Below are positions 46,201-60,600 of a stretch of 64,000 nucleotides of DNA, piece by piece. Within the stretch, counting starts at the first letter, position 1, and every line of letters starts with the position of its first letter. A program made the translations under genes and the position numbers. The DNA is from Icerya purchasi (lineage: Eukaryota; Arthropoda; Insecta; Hemiptera; Monophlebidae), in NCBI GenBank assembly GCA_039619475.1, contig CM077115.1, positions 36,282,083 through 36,346,082 of the forward strand, given 5' to 3'. The notes below the pieces were generated by a model that did no database searches, was not told the origin of the DNA, and saw nothing but the letters and a program-made list of their open reading frames with translations.

Positions 46201-49200
46201 TAAAATGAACTGGTTCAATAAGAAATTTTTCCGGCTAATAAGTCTGCTAAATGTTCAAATTCTTGTGATCGAATAGAATTTTTTTCTTTTTCTTCTCACT
46301 GTTTGCATTAGAAGTGTAAAAATATAAACGACAGTTTAATCGCGTAAGCGCCTAAAAGGAATATACCTCCATCGCGTTTATCAACATTCGTGTTAACCGA
46401 AACGGTATTTTTTCTGGAAATTTCTCCCTTGTCATGGCTACTTCGAAGCAATCTCCAAAATCGATATGAAGAATTTTTCCGCTAAGCCGATCCAACATTA
46501 AATTCGAAGGATGTCTGGAATTTACATAATAGAAAAAATAGCGATTAAAGCAAAAATTAAACAATATACAAAGGCAGAGGCGCATAGAAAATTTCGTTTT
46601 TTTTTTTTTAGATTTTTAAAGATTAGAAATGTTAAACTTAAATAATTCGGAGTAATTTGATATATTTTGTCGCCATCAAAAATGATAGAAAAACATAATG
46701 GAGTACTAATAGACGAATTTTTAATAATCCGTATTTTTGCTATTTTTAACAGCGCGACTTATCTGTTTCCGAAATAAATAGTAAAATATGTAATACCTGT
46801 CGCCTAGTCCAAGTATATAACCGACCATGGACATTACAGCTAACGACCGCGTGTAATTTGTTCGTCGATCAAACCATACTTCTGACGAAGGTGATTTTAA
46901 CCAGAGAAGTTTAGCTAGATCGTCTCCTTGTGTTGTATCCAATGCATGTTCGAAAACTTCTACCTTCTGCATGAGAGTTAAATGGTCGTAATCGGGAGAC
47001 ATCTGACGGATAAAAATTAACAGAAATTCTTCTCAACAAATGTACATTAATGTTTATTAGTGATTTTAAATTAAAGTTAAAAAACACAAAATTACAAAAG
47101 AATAATGTTACAGACGCGAGTACGCATACATACATCTTATATAACTGATGCGTATTAAAAAGAAAACAGAAAAAGCGGACTTACTCTTAACATTATTCTG
47201 TGTTCTATATTGAGTAATATTTTTTTCTTTTCACGATAATCTCGAATTAAAGTATGAAGCGTATCGCAATGCGGAACCCAACCGATCAAACCTGAATTCG
47301 TTGACAGCGGTATTACGGCGTACCTCTAAAAAAAAAAAAAATTATACGAGCTAATTTTTAATATAGTCTCATAATAAAATTTACTCTAATTATATTATTT
47401 CATTGCCGATGATATAAATGACTAAAAAGCTTAATAATTTAACAGAATCTAAATGTGATCACAGATTTTCTATGAAAATTATGAATCAAGTTTAAATGCT
47501 AGCTTAAGCCATAGAGAAATGTGCTTTACAATTTTCCCCTTTTTCCGAGTAACGCTCATTTATACATTTAAATTTAAAACTTACGAAGACTCACCTCCGA
47601 AAATTTCAGTTTTAAAACTTCCATTTTTATTAGATACTAACTAAACCTGGCCACGCTTCGCTGCGGCTCAGTTTAATATTAATTATCGGGGAAGTAAATA
47701 AAAGTATTCTAATAAACATCGATTCCCCTGAGAAAACACATTATTCAATTTAATATCATAACTTGTGTTGCTATGACTATGCTGTGTGGAATGAAAGGAA
47801 AGAAAGAAAAAATGTTTTTCGCTGAAAATCCTTTTTTTAAGTAAGGCCAATGAATGTACTACATTTTTTGTTCGTCCGTTTTCTACATATAAAGATCAGA
47901 TGGTAATACTCTGGAGCATGCGACATATCATGAGAGAAGTATTCATTTTCTAAGTTCAAACCGCACGCTTGCAAAGACTGTTCTTGCGCTTTTTTAATAG
48001 TCATAACGAACGCAAGGCGTATTGGAAATTTAAGTCGTTTGAATTCGAACGTCATATCTGTCGGAATAAGTGGTATTCGTGAAAGTTTATGAGGTCCGAT
48101 CAGAATTGTTGCTTCAATTAGATTATTCATCAGTTATTTAACTACTAATCGTGTACCATTGAATAACTTTGGCTGACTGATGTTTCGGAGTAATATACCA
48201 ATTTTCAAATTCAGAATGTGTGACAGTAATCCGGGAATATCGAGCGAATTAAGAAATCCTATTGGAAAATTCACTACTTCACTTTGGTCCATCACGGAGT
48301 CAATAGATTTGTATGTCACTGTTTGTGATTCTGTTTAGAATGATGTTCATTTCGTGTACGTCAACATTTTTAGCCGCTAGAATGGCTCTTCCACTCAACC
48401 ATGTGTGATTTCGATAATTTGTTTCGATGCTTTGGAATACCTTGTTTACTAATTCTTCTTTTGAATTTACGATGTTGCAGGGGAAGGTGATTTTTCCCGT
48501 TCCTGGATTTGTAGGTACAGTCCCGTTACTGAAGTTCGAATAATTGTCTTGAAAATATGGCAGCTGTTGGATCGTTATAAAGTTAAACTCTCATATTCGT
48601 GGTTGAATTAATTTTTTTTCCTGTGCTCCAAAGAGTTGAATATTTTAAGCAAACATGCAATTCGTCAGCTGGTGTTGAGCGAGATATCATTGGAAGTGTT
48701 TGCCTGATGTCACATCGGATAGTAACACCAATGCTTCAGCAAATGGTGTACCTGATTATTTCGCAAGTCTTTCAATGAATGGTCTAATGCCTTGTAAGCC
48801 ATTGTACACTCATCTATATACATATACGTTTACATATACAATTTATGAAACTAAATTCTAAAATTAATACTATTGCGATCTCCTTTTTGATTTTTGCTTA
48901 TTTTAAAAACACTTAAGCAATCGCGTTGAATTTAAAAAAAAATTACATATTTTCGGCTATATATTATGTTACTTTATCTAACGGGTATCCCTTCTGTTAA
49001 ATTCAATCTGTAGGTAGATTATACATTTGCACAAATATCATTTAAATAGATACAAACAAATACAAAGGTGAATAATGTATTTATATCGAACACTTCGCCG
49101 GCATTTTTAAGGTACTTGATAAAAATGAAGGTGTAACCGTATATTAATCTTTCAATTAGTAATTGTATTTCAAAAATAAAAAAAAAAAAAAGAAAAACTA

Positions 49201-52200
49201 ACAAAGAGGATAAAGAGATGATAAAAGGTTAGAATTGATTTGATGATAGGTAGTTTTCGTTCCATACATTCTTCGATAATTTAAATTAGGCTTATTTATT
49301 TCACGTCACAATTTTATTTTTTCATCTCCATTTTAATTTAATTTTTTTATTTCAATCATTCGGATCACGTATTTTTCAATTATTTTTTTCTCAGCGTTAC
49401 ATTTTCTCCGTGATTTATTTTTTTCATACAAATTTATTAACCTGATTTTTCAAATTATATTTTATTCATTTAATGTATTATTGATGCTACATATTTATTT
49501 TACTACGCGCATTTAAATAAATCAAAACTGTTGAAAAAATGACGAACATTTCGCAAAAAGACACAATGTGCACAGTGCAAATCACAATTTCAAATGCCAT
49601 GCGGTTCAACTTTCTCTATCATTCTACTCCTCGAAATCACGAACGGTGTCGTAAAGAACAGATTTTTTTTTTGTCTAGCATCATCACCAATCTATTTGCT
49701 TGCGCGACGATGATGATCGTTTTCTTGCAACGGAACCTGTTGCACAGCACCCTCTCTCTCTCTCCCTCATATATATGTTCTTTTTCACTCATCTCATCCC
49801 TGATCGGAGACTGTCGCTACGTATTTGTATTTACACACACTTACGCAATTATACATCCTCCCGCATATATAGTCACGATACGTTTTTCTGCAATAACTCT
49901 CTATAATGCCGAAAGCAAATCATAGATATCGCGTTACTTAAATGATTTTACGAAACGCTTAAAATTTCCCGTTCCTGAGAGAACTTAGGGATAAAAAGTA
50001 TATACAAACACTTTTATATAGAAATGCAACGTTGTATAAAAATTTCAGCTCAATCCATCTACTACTTTTCGAGTTTTGCAGTCACAAACATACGGTCGCT
50101 TCATTTTTATATACATATATAAGAATAAGACATAAGATAAGGTTTAATTTGTTAATTAAATAAATTAATAATTATTTTAGAACACTTAAATTATTAATAT
50201 ATACTATAAATATCGTAAACACATTGCCAAGTTAAGTATTTTTAGCAATTTATTATCAAGGTTTTTAATAATTATTTATTTTCCGGGATAATTTGTTGAC
50301 AATAATAGAAAAGATCTTTAAGGTTCTATCATGGTACCCTATATCGCTATAAGCAATCATATACTACCATCATAAAGCAAAAATAAATAAAAATTAATTA
50401 TTACACACATTACCATTGTATCATTGATAGCATGCATTATACACGACAACGTTTAAGTGAGAATTTTTATTTAACTTCGTGATACCTGCGAACGTGCGTT
50501 CGATTTACCATGCAGTTTGCTATGAACTATAATTAATAAGATAATAAACTATTGTAAAATAATAAACATAAATACTTAAAAATCGTTTTTACGAAAAAAA
50601 TCGGCCATCAGCAAAGAGAAAAGTGTACTGCTCGGTGTCGAATAACACACGTTCGAAGATATTCTAGGTATTTTTACAATAAATTGTAGCCTCGCAATAA
50701 TACAAGTAGTAAAGAGAAAATATGCCCACCTGAATTGTTAGATTATGGCGAAATGTTTTGCGATCGTTTAATAATAACATGTTAACTAAGCCGAACAGTT
50801 GCATTACTCGTTCATCTTGCCGCAAGTCTTCATGCCCTTTCAGCAGGAACATGTAATCGTTCCCGTTACATCCTAATGAAACAAAGTAATCACGGATTAA
50901 ACTACGTTTAGTTTAAAAATAAAATTACAATTTTCATAACCGAACAGATGGGCAACGTCACTCGCTTGCGAATTTCAGCGAACTGGCAAATTTTATTATA
51001 TATAGTATGCCGTTATAAATATGATTGATTGCGAACCGATAAAACATTAAAAAACCGGTCATTTTAAGTTAAATTGTCGACATATTACAGGAGTTTTTCT
51101 TTTTATTTACACAATTGACACAGAAACCACATTTGCTAATATTTTATTTTTATTTTATTTATTTTAGAATTTGCCAGTGCAACAGCTTACGCCAATTACT
51201 GCACAGCACAGTATGATGAAAAAGAAAATAAAAGAAATCGTACGATTAATAAAACGTAATAAATATACTCGCATGCACGTACGCAAAAAATTAATATAAA
51301 GTAGTAGTTATACGCACACTCATGTAGCTCTCTATACATGTATAATATATGTGACATGAAAAATACAAATCCGTACCAAAATATATCCACACACTTTCAC
51401 ATGCTCACGCACGAACATACACACGGAAACACAAACAAGCACACATATGAAATCCAATCACCCACACACATATGGATATTCTCAACGAAAGCAGATAGGA
51501 CAACTCAGCCTTAAGTTGTCAGACTCTTGACGATTTTTAAAAACTCTCCTGAACGGCTATCAAATGTGTCTAGTTCATGATGTTCCTTCTCTAGTTTGTC
51601 GTACAGTATAAATTAGAAGCGTAGAGGGGAACATGCATACTGGCTGAGTTCTTGCAAACTGTACTGCCAGTAATATTTTTCGATCGGACACCTGAAATGG
51701 GTACTTTAATCAATATTTTCCCTAGGAGATTGGGATAATTTATTTTACCATGCAACAGATTATGCAAAAAGTAAAACGTTATCTCCTTCCTCCTCCCCTC
51801 TAGACAGTTCATGTTTAATTGTCTAAGTGTTTTTCCGTATTCGAAATGCTCACCACTGAAATTACCAAAAATCTATACAATAAGTATTTTATAAATTTTA
51901 TCTGCACTCTTTCTATTCTAGCTACTAAATCAGCAGATGTAGGATTCCAAATCAACGAGCCAAATTCTAAGTACGAACAAACCAAAGTGGAGTATAAGAA
52001 TAAATATGTTTCAATGTATCTGAAATTCACACTGCTCCGTAACATTAAACCCAGCATTTTCCTCGCTTTACCAACTGCGTTCATTACATAAAATTATGCG
52101 ATTATAAAGAAGTTATGCATACATAATGCTATTCTACATTCAAAACTAACTCAATTATGGGTTCTTTATATCTTCAGAAAAATTTTAAAAGATGCGAGCG

Positions 52201-54587
52201 GAAAAAGACCGGATTTGTATGCTGTAATATATTGGCTAAATTTTATCAACTACTTTTTTTTTTTTTTTGTTTTCTTTTGGAGAGAGCGCGTCAACTATAG
52301 ACATGAACCTAGCGCAAGTGAAATTTTTATATATTTCCAATATAAATGCATACATGTATATGAATATGGTGAAAATTCAACAGTCGAGTTAGTGTATACA
52401 AATACAGGGAGAAACACTTTAATACATTAAAAAAGTAAATAAAGAAATAAAATAAACATAGCGGAAACTCAATAAAATAATTGTATACAGAAATTAAGAT
52501 TAAGATATAAAAAAGTGTCGTTGACATTTTTTACGCATAAAAATAGACGGAAATAAGTAAGAGGTGCATAGGAACTTAAATTTAATTAAAAATAAATACA
52601 AAGTGGATTATTACCTTTAATGCAAAGCTTCCGGGGTCTTTGCTTAGACGCAATAACTTGCAGAGCGCTTTGAATGTACGCTATTTTAATAACGGGCTGA
52701 CCGGGAACGTATGATCCTGGAACCGCTAATTCTAAGTCCCGGCACATCAGCAGTTTAGGACTGACGTATTGAAGTTCTAGACTCGTCAACTGCGGAAGCT
52801 GACGAGATATTCTACGGAATACGTGATAATACAAATCCCAAGCTTGATTTAAATCCTTCATGTGGCCGGAAATTTTATATCTATTACACCATTCTAGTGC
52901 TTCCATCAAATCCTTTCCGTACGCCTAAGTGGTAAAAACACACTGGTTAATAGTGTTTACCCCATGCTGCTAGTAAAATCACAATTTAAAATTTTCTATT
53001 ATTTTAAGAAAGATCATTTTGGAAATAATTTTTGCAATAATGCTAATTTTTTTTGTCTTAAAACATGCAGAAGTAGGGATCTGACAAAAAAAAAAAAAAA
53101 AAACAAAAAAAAAAAACTACATCTATTCTGCGTTTATTCGTCACGTTAAAACATCATTTTCCATTGAAGAGCGATGAGGTCACTATGCCGATAAAATTTC
53201 ATTGTGAAAAGAAGACATTTATTTTATACGTTAACGGTAATATTTCTTCGAAGACAATTCTTTGCCGACATAAGAAAGAATAAAAATCATATTTCGTGGA
53301 AAAGTAATGCAAAAAAGCTCACTAAAGTAGTAAAACTTTCAGATAAGTTGGCCAATTCCTAATTATTCCAATACATGAGAATCCTACCAAGAAAAATATT
53401 TACCATATCTCCAACATGACCGTGAAGAAGTTGCATTTATGCTTTCGAGATAGCCGATAATGAAAAGACAATCGGCAGCTGTTATCGCGAATCACTTTGA
53501 AGGATTCCTTATTTAACTTATCGAGGGAACTGCGCGATGGTTTCTTTTTCAAAATTTCCGCGGCTTTTAAAATACGAACACTTTTTTCAGTATTCCTTTC
53601 CGCTTCAATTTTTTCTTTTGCTTCACGCAATGAACGTATTCAATGAAGTTTACAATCGTAGAACATATCACTATGAAATTATTTAAGCGGCTGTTTTTCG
53701 GAAAAATTTAAGCGAATCACAAGTCCGCGGTAAATCCAATTAATTTTAAACCGTTTAGTCTTATCCTTTTTAGACCATCTAACTTTTCAATGCACCTCAT
53801 GTAAATTTCACTTGTGACAAATATTCAACGATTATTTAAAACAACGTTCGTTTCATTTCAAGAACCGTAACGAGAGAAAAGAGAAATCAGAATAGTGTAT
53901 TATTGCATAATACCTGATTAAATGATGTTTCTTTTAATGTTTGCGGACCTCTTTCTAACATTGCGTGTAACGGTTCCAAGGTATCGAACATACCTTTAAC
54001 ATTACGATCACCAAAGTACAGACGACTCGCTTCTTCTAAACCTTCGTGCCACAATTCGTGCCATAAAATGGCTACTCGTATTAATTCATCACTGACCTAT
54101 GAAAATGTAACAAAATCATCTGATATACAAATTAAATTATTAGCGAACTTTTTTAATGTTAGTTATTATTAGCACGGAGAGAAAAAAAAAAAAAATCTCG
54201 ATAGGGAATTATTTTTAATCAGTTTTAATCATATTGATGAAATTCAACTTTCATAAAAACCATGATTATGCGGCTATACCGGCCCTCCGGAACATGTTGA
54301 TGATTTATAAATTTTTTAAATTTTACGACCTTAACATATATTTGTTTATAATTCGTATATTTTATATCGTATAACACATAGAACACGTTTCTGAACACGG
54401 TTACCAGTAAACGTAAAACAGCGGTGGGCGACAATAAGGAGTGTACCGAAACGGTTTAAATCTTAAAAGTTTTTTCAAGCTACTGATTTTTTTATTTTAA
54501 AAGTCGGTAATTATTCGCAAAAGAATGCCTTTTTTTTTTCATGGTAATAAAAAGATTTTCAAAACAGATAAATTTAGAATTTCTTAT

Positions 54588-54630
<43 letters not shown>

Positions 54631-57600
54631 AATAAGCAAAATTAATTAGAAATAACTAGTAAACAAAGTTTGCTGGCTACTGAATTTCTTAATTACTAGT
54701 CACAGAAAGCAGTTAGAAAATTCAACTAATAGACATACTATATGCTAATAGAAAAATACAACTTTTTATTGCTCAAGAGAAGGTTGGTAAATATATAGAC
54801 ACTTATATGTATGTATAGTACAATATCTGCATTTAGTTAAAATATTGTAAATAATACGAATTATTTATTTTGTTGAATTTATAAAATAGTTTGACGTTTA
54901 TTTCTGTAAAATGTATAACGGGCTAAAACTTTATATCAGAAAAACCAAGTACCTAAAGTGTGGAACGCCTTCGGACGAAACTATTAAAATAGACAACATA
55001 GAGTTAAAGAAGGTCACTCAATTTAAATGACTGGGGGCTACTACATTACATCAGAAAGTGATACGCACTATGGCACAGATTGCTGAATTCAAATAGCATG
55101 GATGAAATGGAAGCATCTAACCGGAGTATTATAGAACAAAAGAATACCGGCCCGTCTCAAACAATTTATAAAACAGTTATCAGACCTGCAATGTTATACA
55201 GAGCTAAATGGTGGGCGACAATTACAAAAACTGAATAAAAACTTCATGTAACTGAAATGAACATGTTGCGCTGGTCTTTCGGATGCACGCTCCTCAACCA
55301 TATTAAAAACGAGGATATAAGGAAACACTTAAGAGTAAATTAAACACGTTCGCAAAAATGAACTGGGATTCTTAATGTAAACGCTTACTAGTATTTAATT
55401 TTTCTTGTATACCGCTCTATGTATAACAATTTATAAAAGCGGATAAGATAATTCGATTTATAATTAACACACACATATATATTGGCTAGATTTGTAATAT
55501 AATTTTTAAAAAATTGGAAATATAAATTTAGAAATGTTCTCAAAAATATCCTGTCATTATCTAAGGAACATCTTATTTAACGAAGATTTGAAAAAAAGTT
55601 TTAAAAACCATTTTCTGGAATATCACATCGTCTTATTTAAGGACCTTTGTTACATTTAGAGACGATGTCTAGCCAATGTTTCGATATTCTCAAAAACAAG
55701 TTATTTCCTAAGCTTTACATTTTTAATTTGTTATGCAGTCACACGATACTTGTTTTAATTTAGAAAATCATTCAGTTTAAAAAAAAAGTAGGCATTTAAA
55801 ATGTAAAATATTAACGTTATAACGGAAATTGGGGTGAAAACAAGATTCAATATGCGACGAACTGATAAACGCTTCACCACCGATGATAATTTAATTAGTT
55901 GTAGTATTTAGCAATCAATCCCACTTTATAGTATCGCTAAAAAATAATGTGCACAGATCACGAATTGTAAATAATTCTTAAAAAATAACCGCAGACGTAT
56001 AGCGGCCGACAAAACAAGTACGAACTCTGCACTGTAGAATGAAATGCTACATAACGAAACAGAAAACCATGCATACCATAACTGCCTGCTGAACTAAAGT
56101 TGAACTGTGGTCACACATATTTTTTAATATTTTGTTCGCCGCACTCCTTCTGGTAGCACTGGCAGATTTGCTGGCTACTGTTAATGGATAAATTAAAGCT
56201 TGCGGATGATGTTTGCCGATATCAATCAATAAATGGTTAACTAACCGAGAAACTAAAATACGCTGAGTATCTATCCGAGCAATTAGTTGAGGTATAACCT
56301 GTAGATGATAAATATTTTTAATAAACGTGCACATGAAACCGAAATTTTTTAACAAATACAGAGAAAAATAAACGCCTATCTATATTTGGAATTACTTTAT
56401 AAAAAATTATTGAAATATTAAAGTAATAAAAAGCTTGGAATTTCGTTTTTATCTTATAATATGGGTAATAATTGCACATATCTTATTTCATTTGTTTCTT
56501 GAAAAAGCTTTAACAATTTTGATGAAATTCACGAGTTGGGGGTGTTTAAAGGACTGAAAGTCGATTAGTCAACTCTATGAAAGGAGCAATTTTAAAAGTG
56601 TAGCGACCAGTGTTAGCGATCATTGTATTTTAGAGAGTTTATTAAAAATAAACAATTCGCTTACTTATCATGGCGAAAAATAATATATTTATTTACCACA
56701 GAAAATAGTAAGTTGAAAACAAATAGTTATCTAAATTTCATGGTAAAATATATTTATTTACGATTCATATAGTGGGCTAATTGAAATACACTAGTCAGTT
56801 CTAGACTTATACGAATGATAATTTGTAATAGCATTTCTGGTTTATAATTTAGGGATGTTACGAATGTTATATTTTCGATATTCGCGAATGCGAATGTGAA
56901 TGTTTCGGAAAGTCATTAAAACAGATTATTTTATTTAATCATTTTTATTAATAATTACATTAATATGGTACAGTACTAATAACTCGAAACATAGAAAAGA
57001 TCTATATAATCTATAGAATCGATATTGTATTATATAGTTTTGCTTTAATAATCAAATTTTAAAAGTGGCAAATTATATTTTATAAATATAGTAATTTAGC
57101 TGCCTTTTCTCCCATGAGGCGATTTCTGAGTGGCTCGTATATAAGCCCGGTTGTACTAAATAGTTGCTCACTCAGAACGCTGGCTGGAGGAGCGTTGAGA
57201 TACTTGCGAGCAAGATCTCGTATTTAAATTTAGTTTTCCATCAGTCCACAGGGTTTTCATCGAGGGAGGCTCATTTTTCTTTGAGATATGCCTTCAATTG
57301 TGCTTTAATTTCATGTTCTTATATATCTCTGCTACCCTCAAATTCTAAATCGGAGTCTTCGTCTTCGCTTGAGGACTCCAGAATTCCAGCTAGATTGCTA
57401 ATGAGACTTTTAGCAGAACAATCAGAACTTGTAAAAGGCTCATTGATATTATGTGTTTATTCCCTCGGCCTTTTAGTACCAAACGTTGAAGCTGAAGAAT
57501 CCCGATTTCGATTAGAGAGTTTTAATGCGAGTACAACAACGTCAGCATTTACTCTGTCCTTTACAATATTATAAAAAAATTTATGCTTGTACCGTGGATC

Positions 57601-60600
57601 CAAAAAACGTCGAAATTGTAAATAAGAAATTCGTAAGAATATGTAGCAACTTGCACATTCGCAAAATATTCGCATCGTTTGATGCGAATGCGAATGCGAA
57701 CATTCGTAACACCGCTATTATAATTTTCGAATTTAGTTTTACTTTATGAAACACGAAAATACTTCAGTATAATAAAATAATGCAATATATACGAAAATGT
57801 AGCTTTAGTTGCTAGAGCATTCGACTTCTATTACGAAGTCTTGAGCTTGATCTCAGGCGACGACAAATATTATAAAAATCAATAATTAAATTAATCGCTA
57901 ATAGTCAAACGGAACACATATACCACCATATAAGCGGTTAATTAATGTGTAGTAGGCATACACACATGTACATCGATAAATCAAACATTTACAATCAGTT
58001 CCAAGTGTACTCTTGCGTCTACACTAGCCTCGCATATAATTGCCTAGTACGCTACCTGCATCTGTACAGCTAGAATGTATGAATAGGTAGTCGCCGATGC
58101 TCAAAAGCTGAGTATGGCACTATGATGATGTTTATTATAAGTGCACTATTAAAAAAAAAAAACAGCATCGTAATAGGGGAAGTCCGGAAATTTATTTATT
58201 AATAAAGATTATGTTTTAAATTACAGATCTACTTAATAGAACAGGCTAAATCGCAGTTGGCAGTGCTCGATAGGTCATTAATAAACAGTGTAAATTTGTT
58301 CTTTGAAATCGAAGAGAAAGAAAAAAATTTATCGCTTAAAATTGATAAAAATGTACCGAAATAAAAGAAAACGGTTACGAGTCATGCATGTTTTATTGCA
58401 TTTAAATTAAAAATGAAATTAATGTTTGATTATACGAAAATGTAAGCACTATTTGAAAATACCTGTAACCATGTTCCTATTTCTATAGTTCGAATTCCTT
58501 CAACAATAGCGTCATAAACATTCGGATATTGTCCATAATCGAAACACAAAGTTAATAATCTGAGAGTATCTTGTAGAGAATTTCCATTTGATAAAGAAAT
58601 AGATCTGAAAAACCCGTCTACAGCCGACACAGCGTAATCCAAAATAAACTGAAAAATTAAAATGCACGTTTTTTTTTCTTATTAACTTCGGAAAACTGTA
58701 TAGAGATGGCGTTCGTTTTAAATTTTTTTTAAAAGCATAGTTCAAAAGTAGATACCAACAAGTTTTCCAGTTAAATTGACCATGAAACGTAAAGTGATAT
58801 AATTATATTATGTAAAAAAAATAACAAAACACTATTTTTCTGATATATTTTTTTTTTTTTTTTATCGCTCCTATTCCTAAACAATTCGCGTTCTTTTCTG
58901 AATTTTGATTCTAATGAAGTACACTTGTAATACGTTCACAATAGAGATTTATTTGATCTACGCCTAAGAAAAAATCGGTGGAAATTTCAGTAGGGGTTTT
59001 CACAACGATTCCAAAAATTAGATACTAGCTTTAAATTCTTGAGTGCAGCAAAAGAAGTTGAATCAGGCAGATGATTAAAAGAAATAAAAAATAAAAAAAG
59101 TCTGAAATATTTTTAAAGAAATTATTAAATACAGTTAATTCGAACTTTCAACTATTTTATAAAATTTAAATGCACTACTCTAAAAAATTATATTTCTCCA
59201 AAAACAAACACTATTCACTGGTTTTTTTTGTTGTTTTTTTTTTTTTTTTTGTAATTTTGTCACAAAAAATATTTCTTTTAAAACGACATCCTAATATATA
59301 CATATTTGAAATAATTAATGTATGAAACGATATCTGCCCGTATACATCTATACTATTACTAACTGGTACCAAAGATGACGTAAACGACAACCTACAATTT
59401 TTGAAATTAAATATTTCGTTATTTAAATATCATTTATGTTTAATGTTACCAGATTCCAATTCCGGACGACAGAAACGTCAGTCCCGGCGTATTTTGTTAA
59501 AGTTACCATGAGATAAATTCCACTTCCTTTTTAATAAAAAAAGTTTTATTGACATCTAGTTTTAATGTTTATAGTAAAATTTAAAGAAATATGATTCGTA
59601 AGCTTACTTGTTAATGTTTTGTTTGTTTTCAGACTCTTCAAGTTTTTAATTTTTTTATAATTTATCGAGAGTGAGCATAATTTTCAGCAGCTATTTAGAA
59701 AATAGAAGTATTCTACTACTTTTCAAAATTACAAGTACATTTAAAGATGTAGCGCTATTAATATTAAAAATGTACACATTATTGTGAGATTATCTAATAA
59801 TTCAGATGGTGCTATAATGTATTCAATTAATCGGTTTTCCTAATCGCTGAAAATCGTAGTTTCTTTTTTCTCCAGTGTGACTTTTCTAGGATTTTCATAA
59901 AGCAAGTCATTGCAAAATATGACTCCAGGTGTTTTATTTTCTACTCAGTGAACTTCTCTTTCTTCTCAACTATTTTTATAATTCGGCACAGCACTCGTTA
60001 GTTCGTTCCGTTCAAACTTATGCAAACTGATTTTCTACGACTAGATAGCTTTTGTTCAACAACTTGTCCCTTGTCAAGTAATATTTCTTCAAAATGTTCC
60101 TTATGTTCTTCTGTTTTGGATTTCTCCCTTCTATTGGATACGTAAAGTTGACCGTACGAAAGTATTGAATTGTCGTTTCCACAATCAATCCGACCTTATC
60201 ATTGCGAACGTCGAACGCATGAAAAATTGCAAACGTTTTTCAGTTTTTAATTACTTCTAGTTATTTGATTATTTTACAAAAAAAAAAAAAAAAACGCTAA
60301 ACTGTACCTGAACCAATCATATATAGTTTTAATAACTTTCAAATTTTTAAACCAATCACAACGAGAATAAAAATGTGAACTGAAAATCAAATCTTATTCA
60401 ATATTTTTTAAATATTTTCCCCATTTTTGTGTTCTTATTAATAATCCATGACTTATTAAGCACACATATACATTTTTATGTCAATGGTAATTTTTAGTGG
60501 TTTACTTTTTAATATTGTTCGCAAGTTGTAGAAGATTTTTTTAGATCATTTTAACGTGCAGTTATTTTTCTCCTTTCTCGCCATTGCCACCTATACTTAT

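Noticed and set aside
49539..49925. 128-codon plus-strand frame in a Tor intron
   Set aside because: No similarity I recognise, no splice-site context, and part of it is a CT-rich simple repeat.
57164..57574. 136-codon plus-strand frame
   Set aside because: Antisense of the hAT transposase remnant between intact hAT ends.
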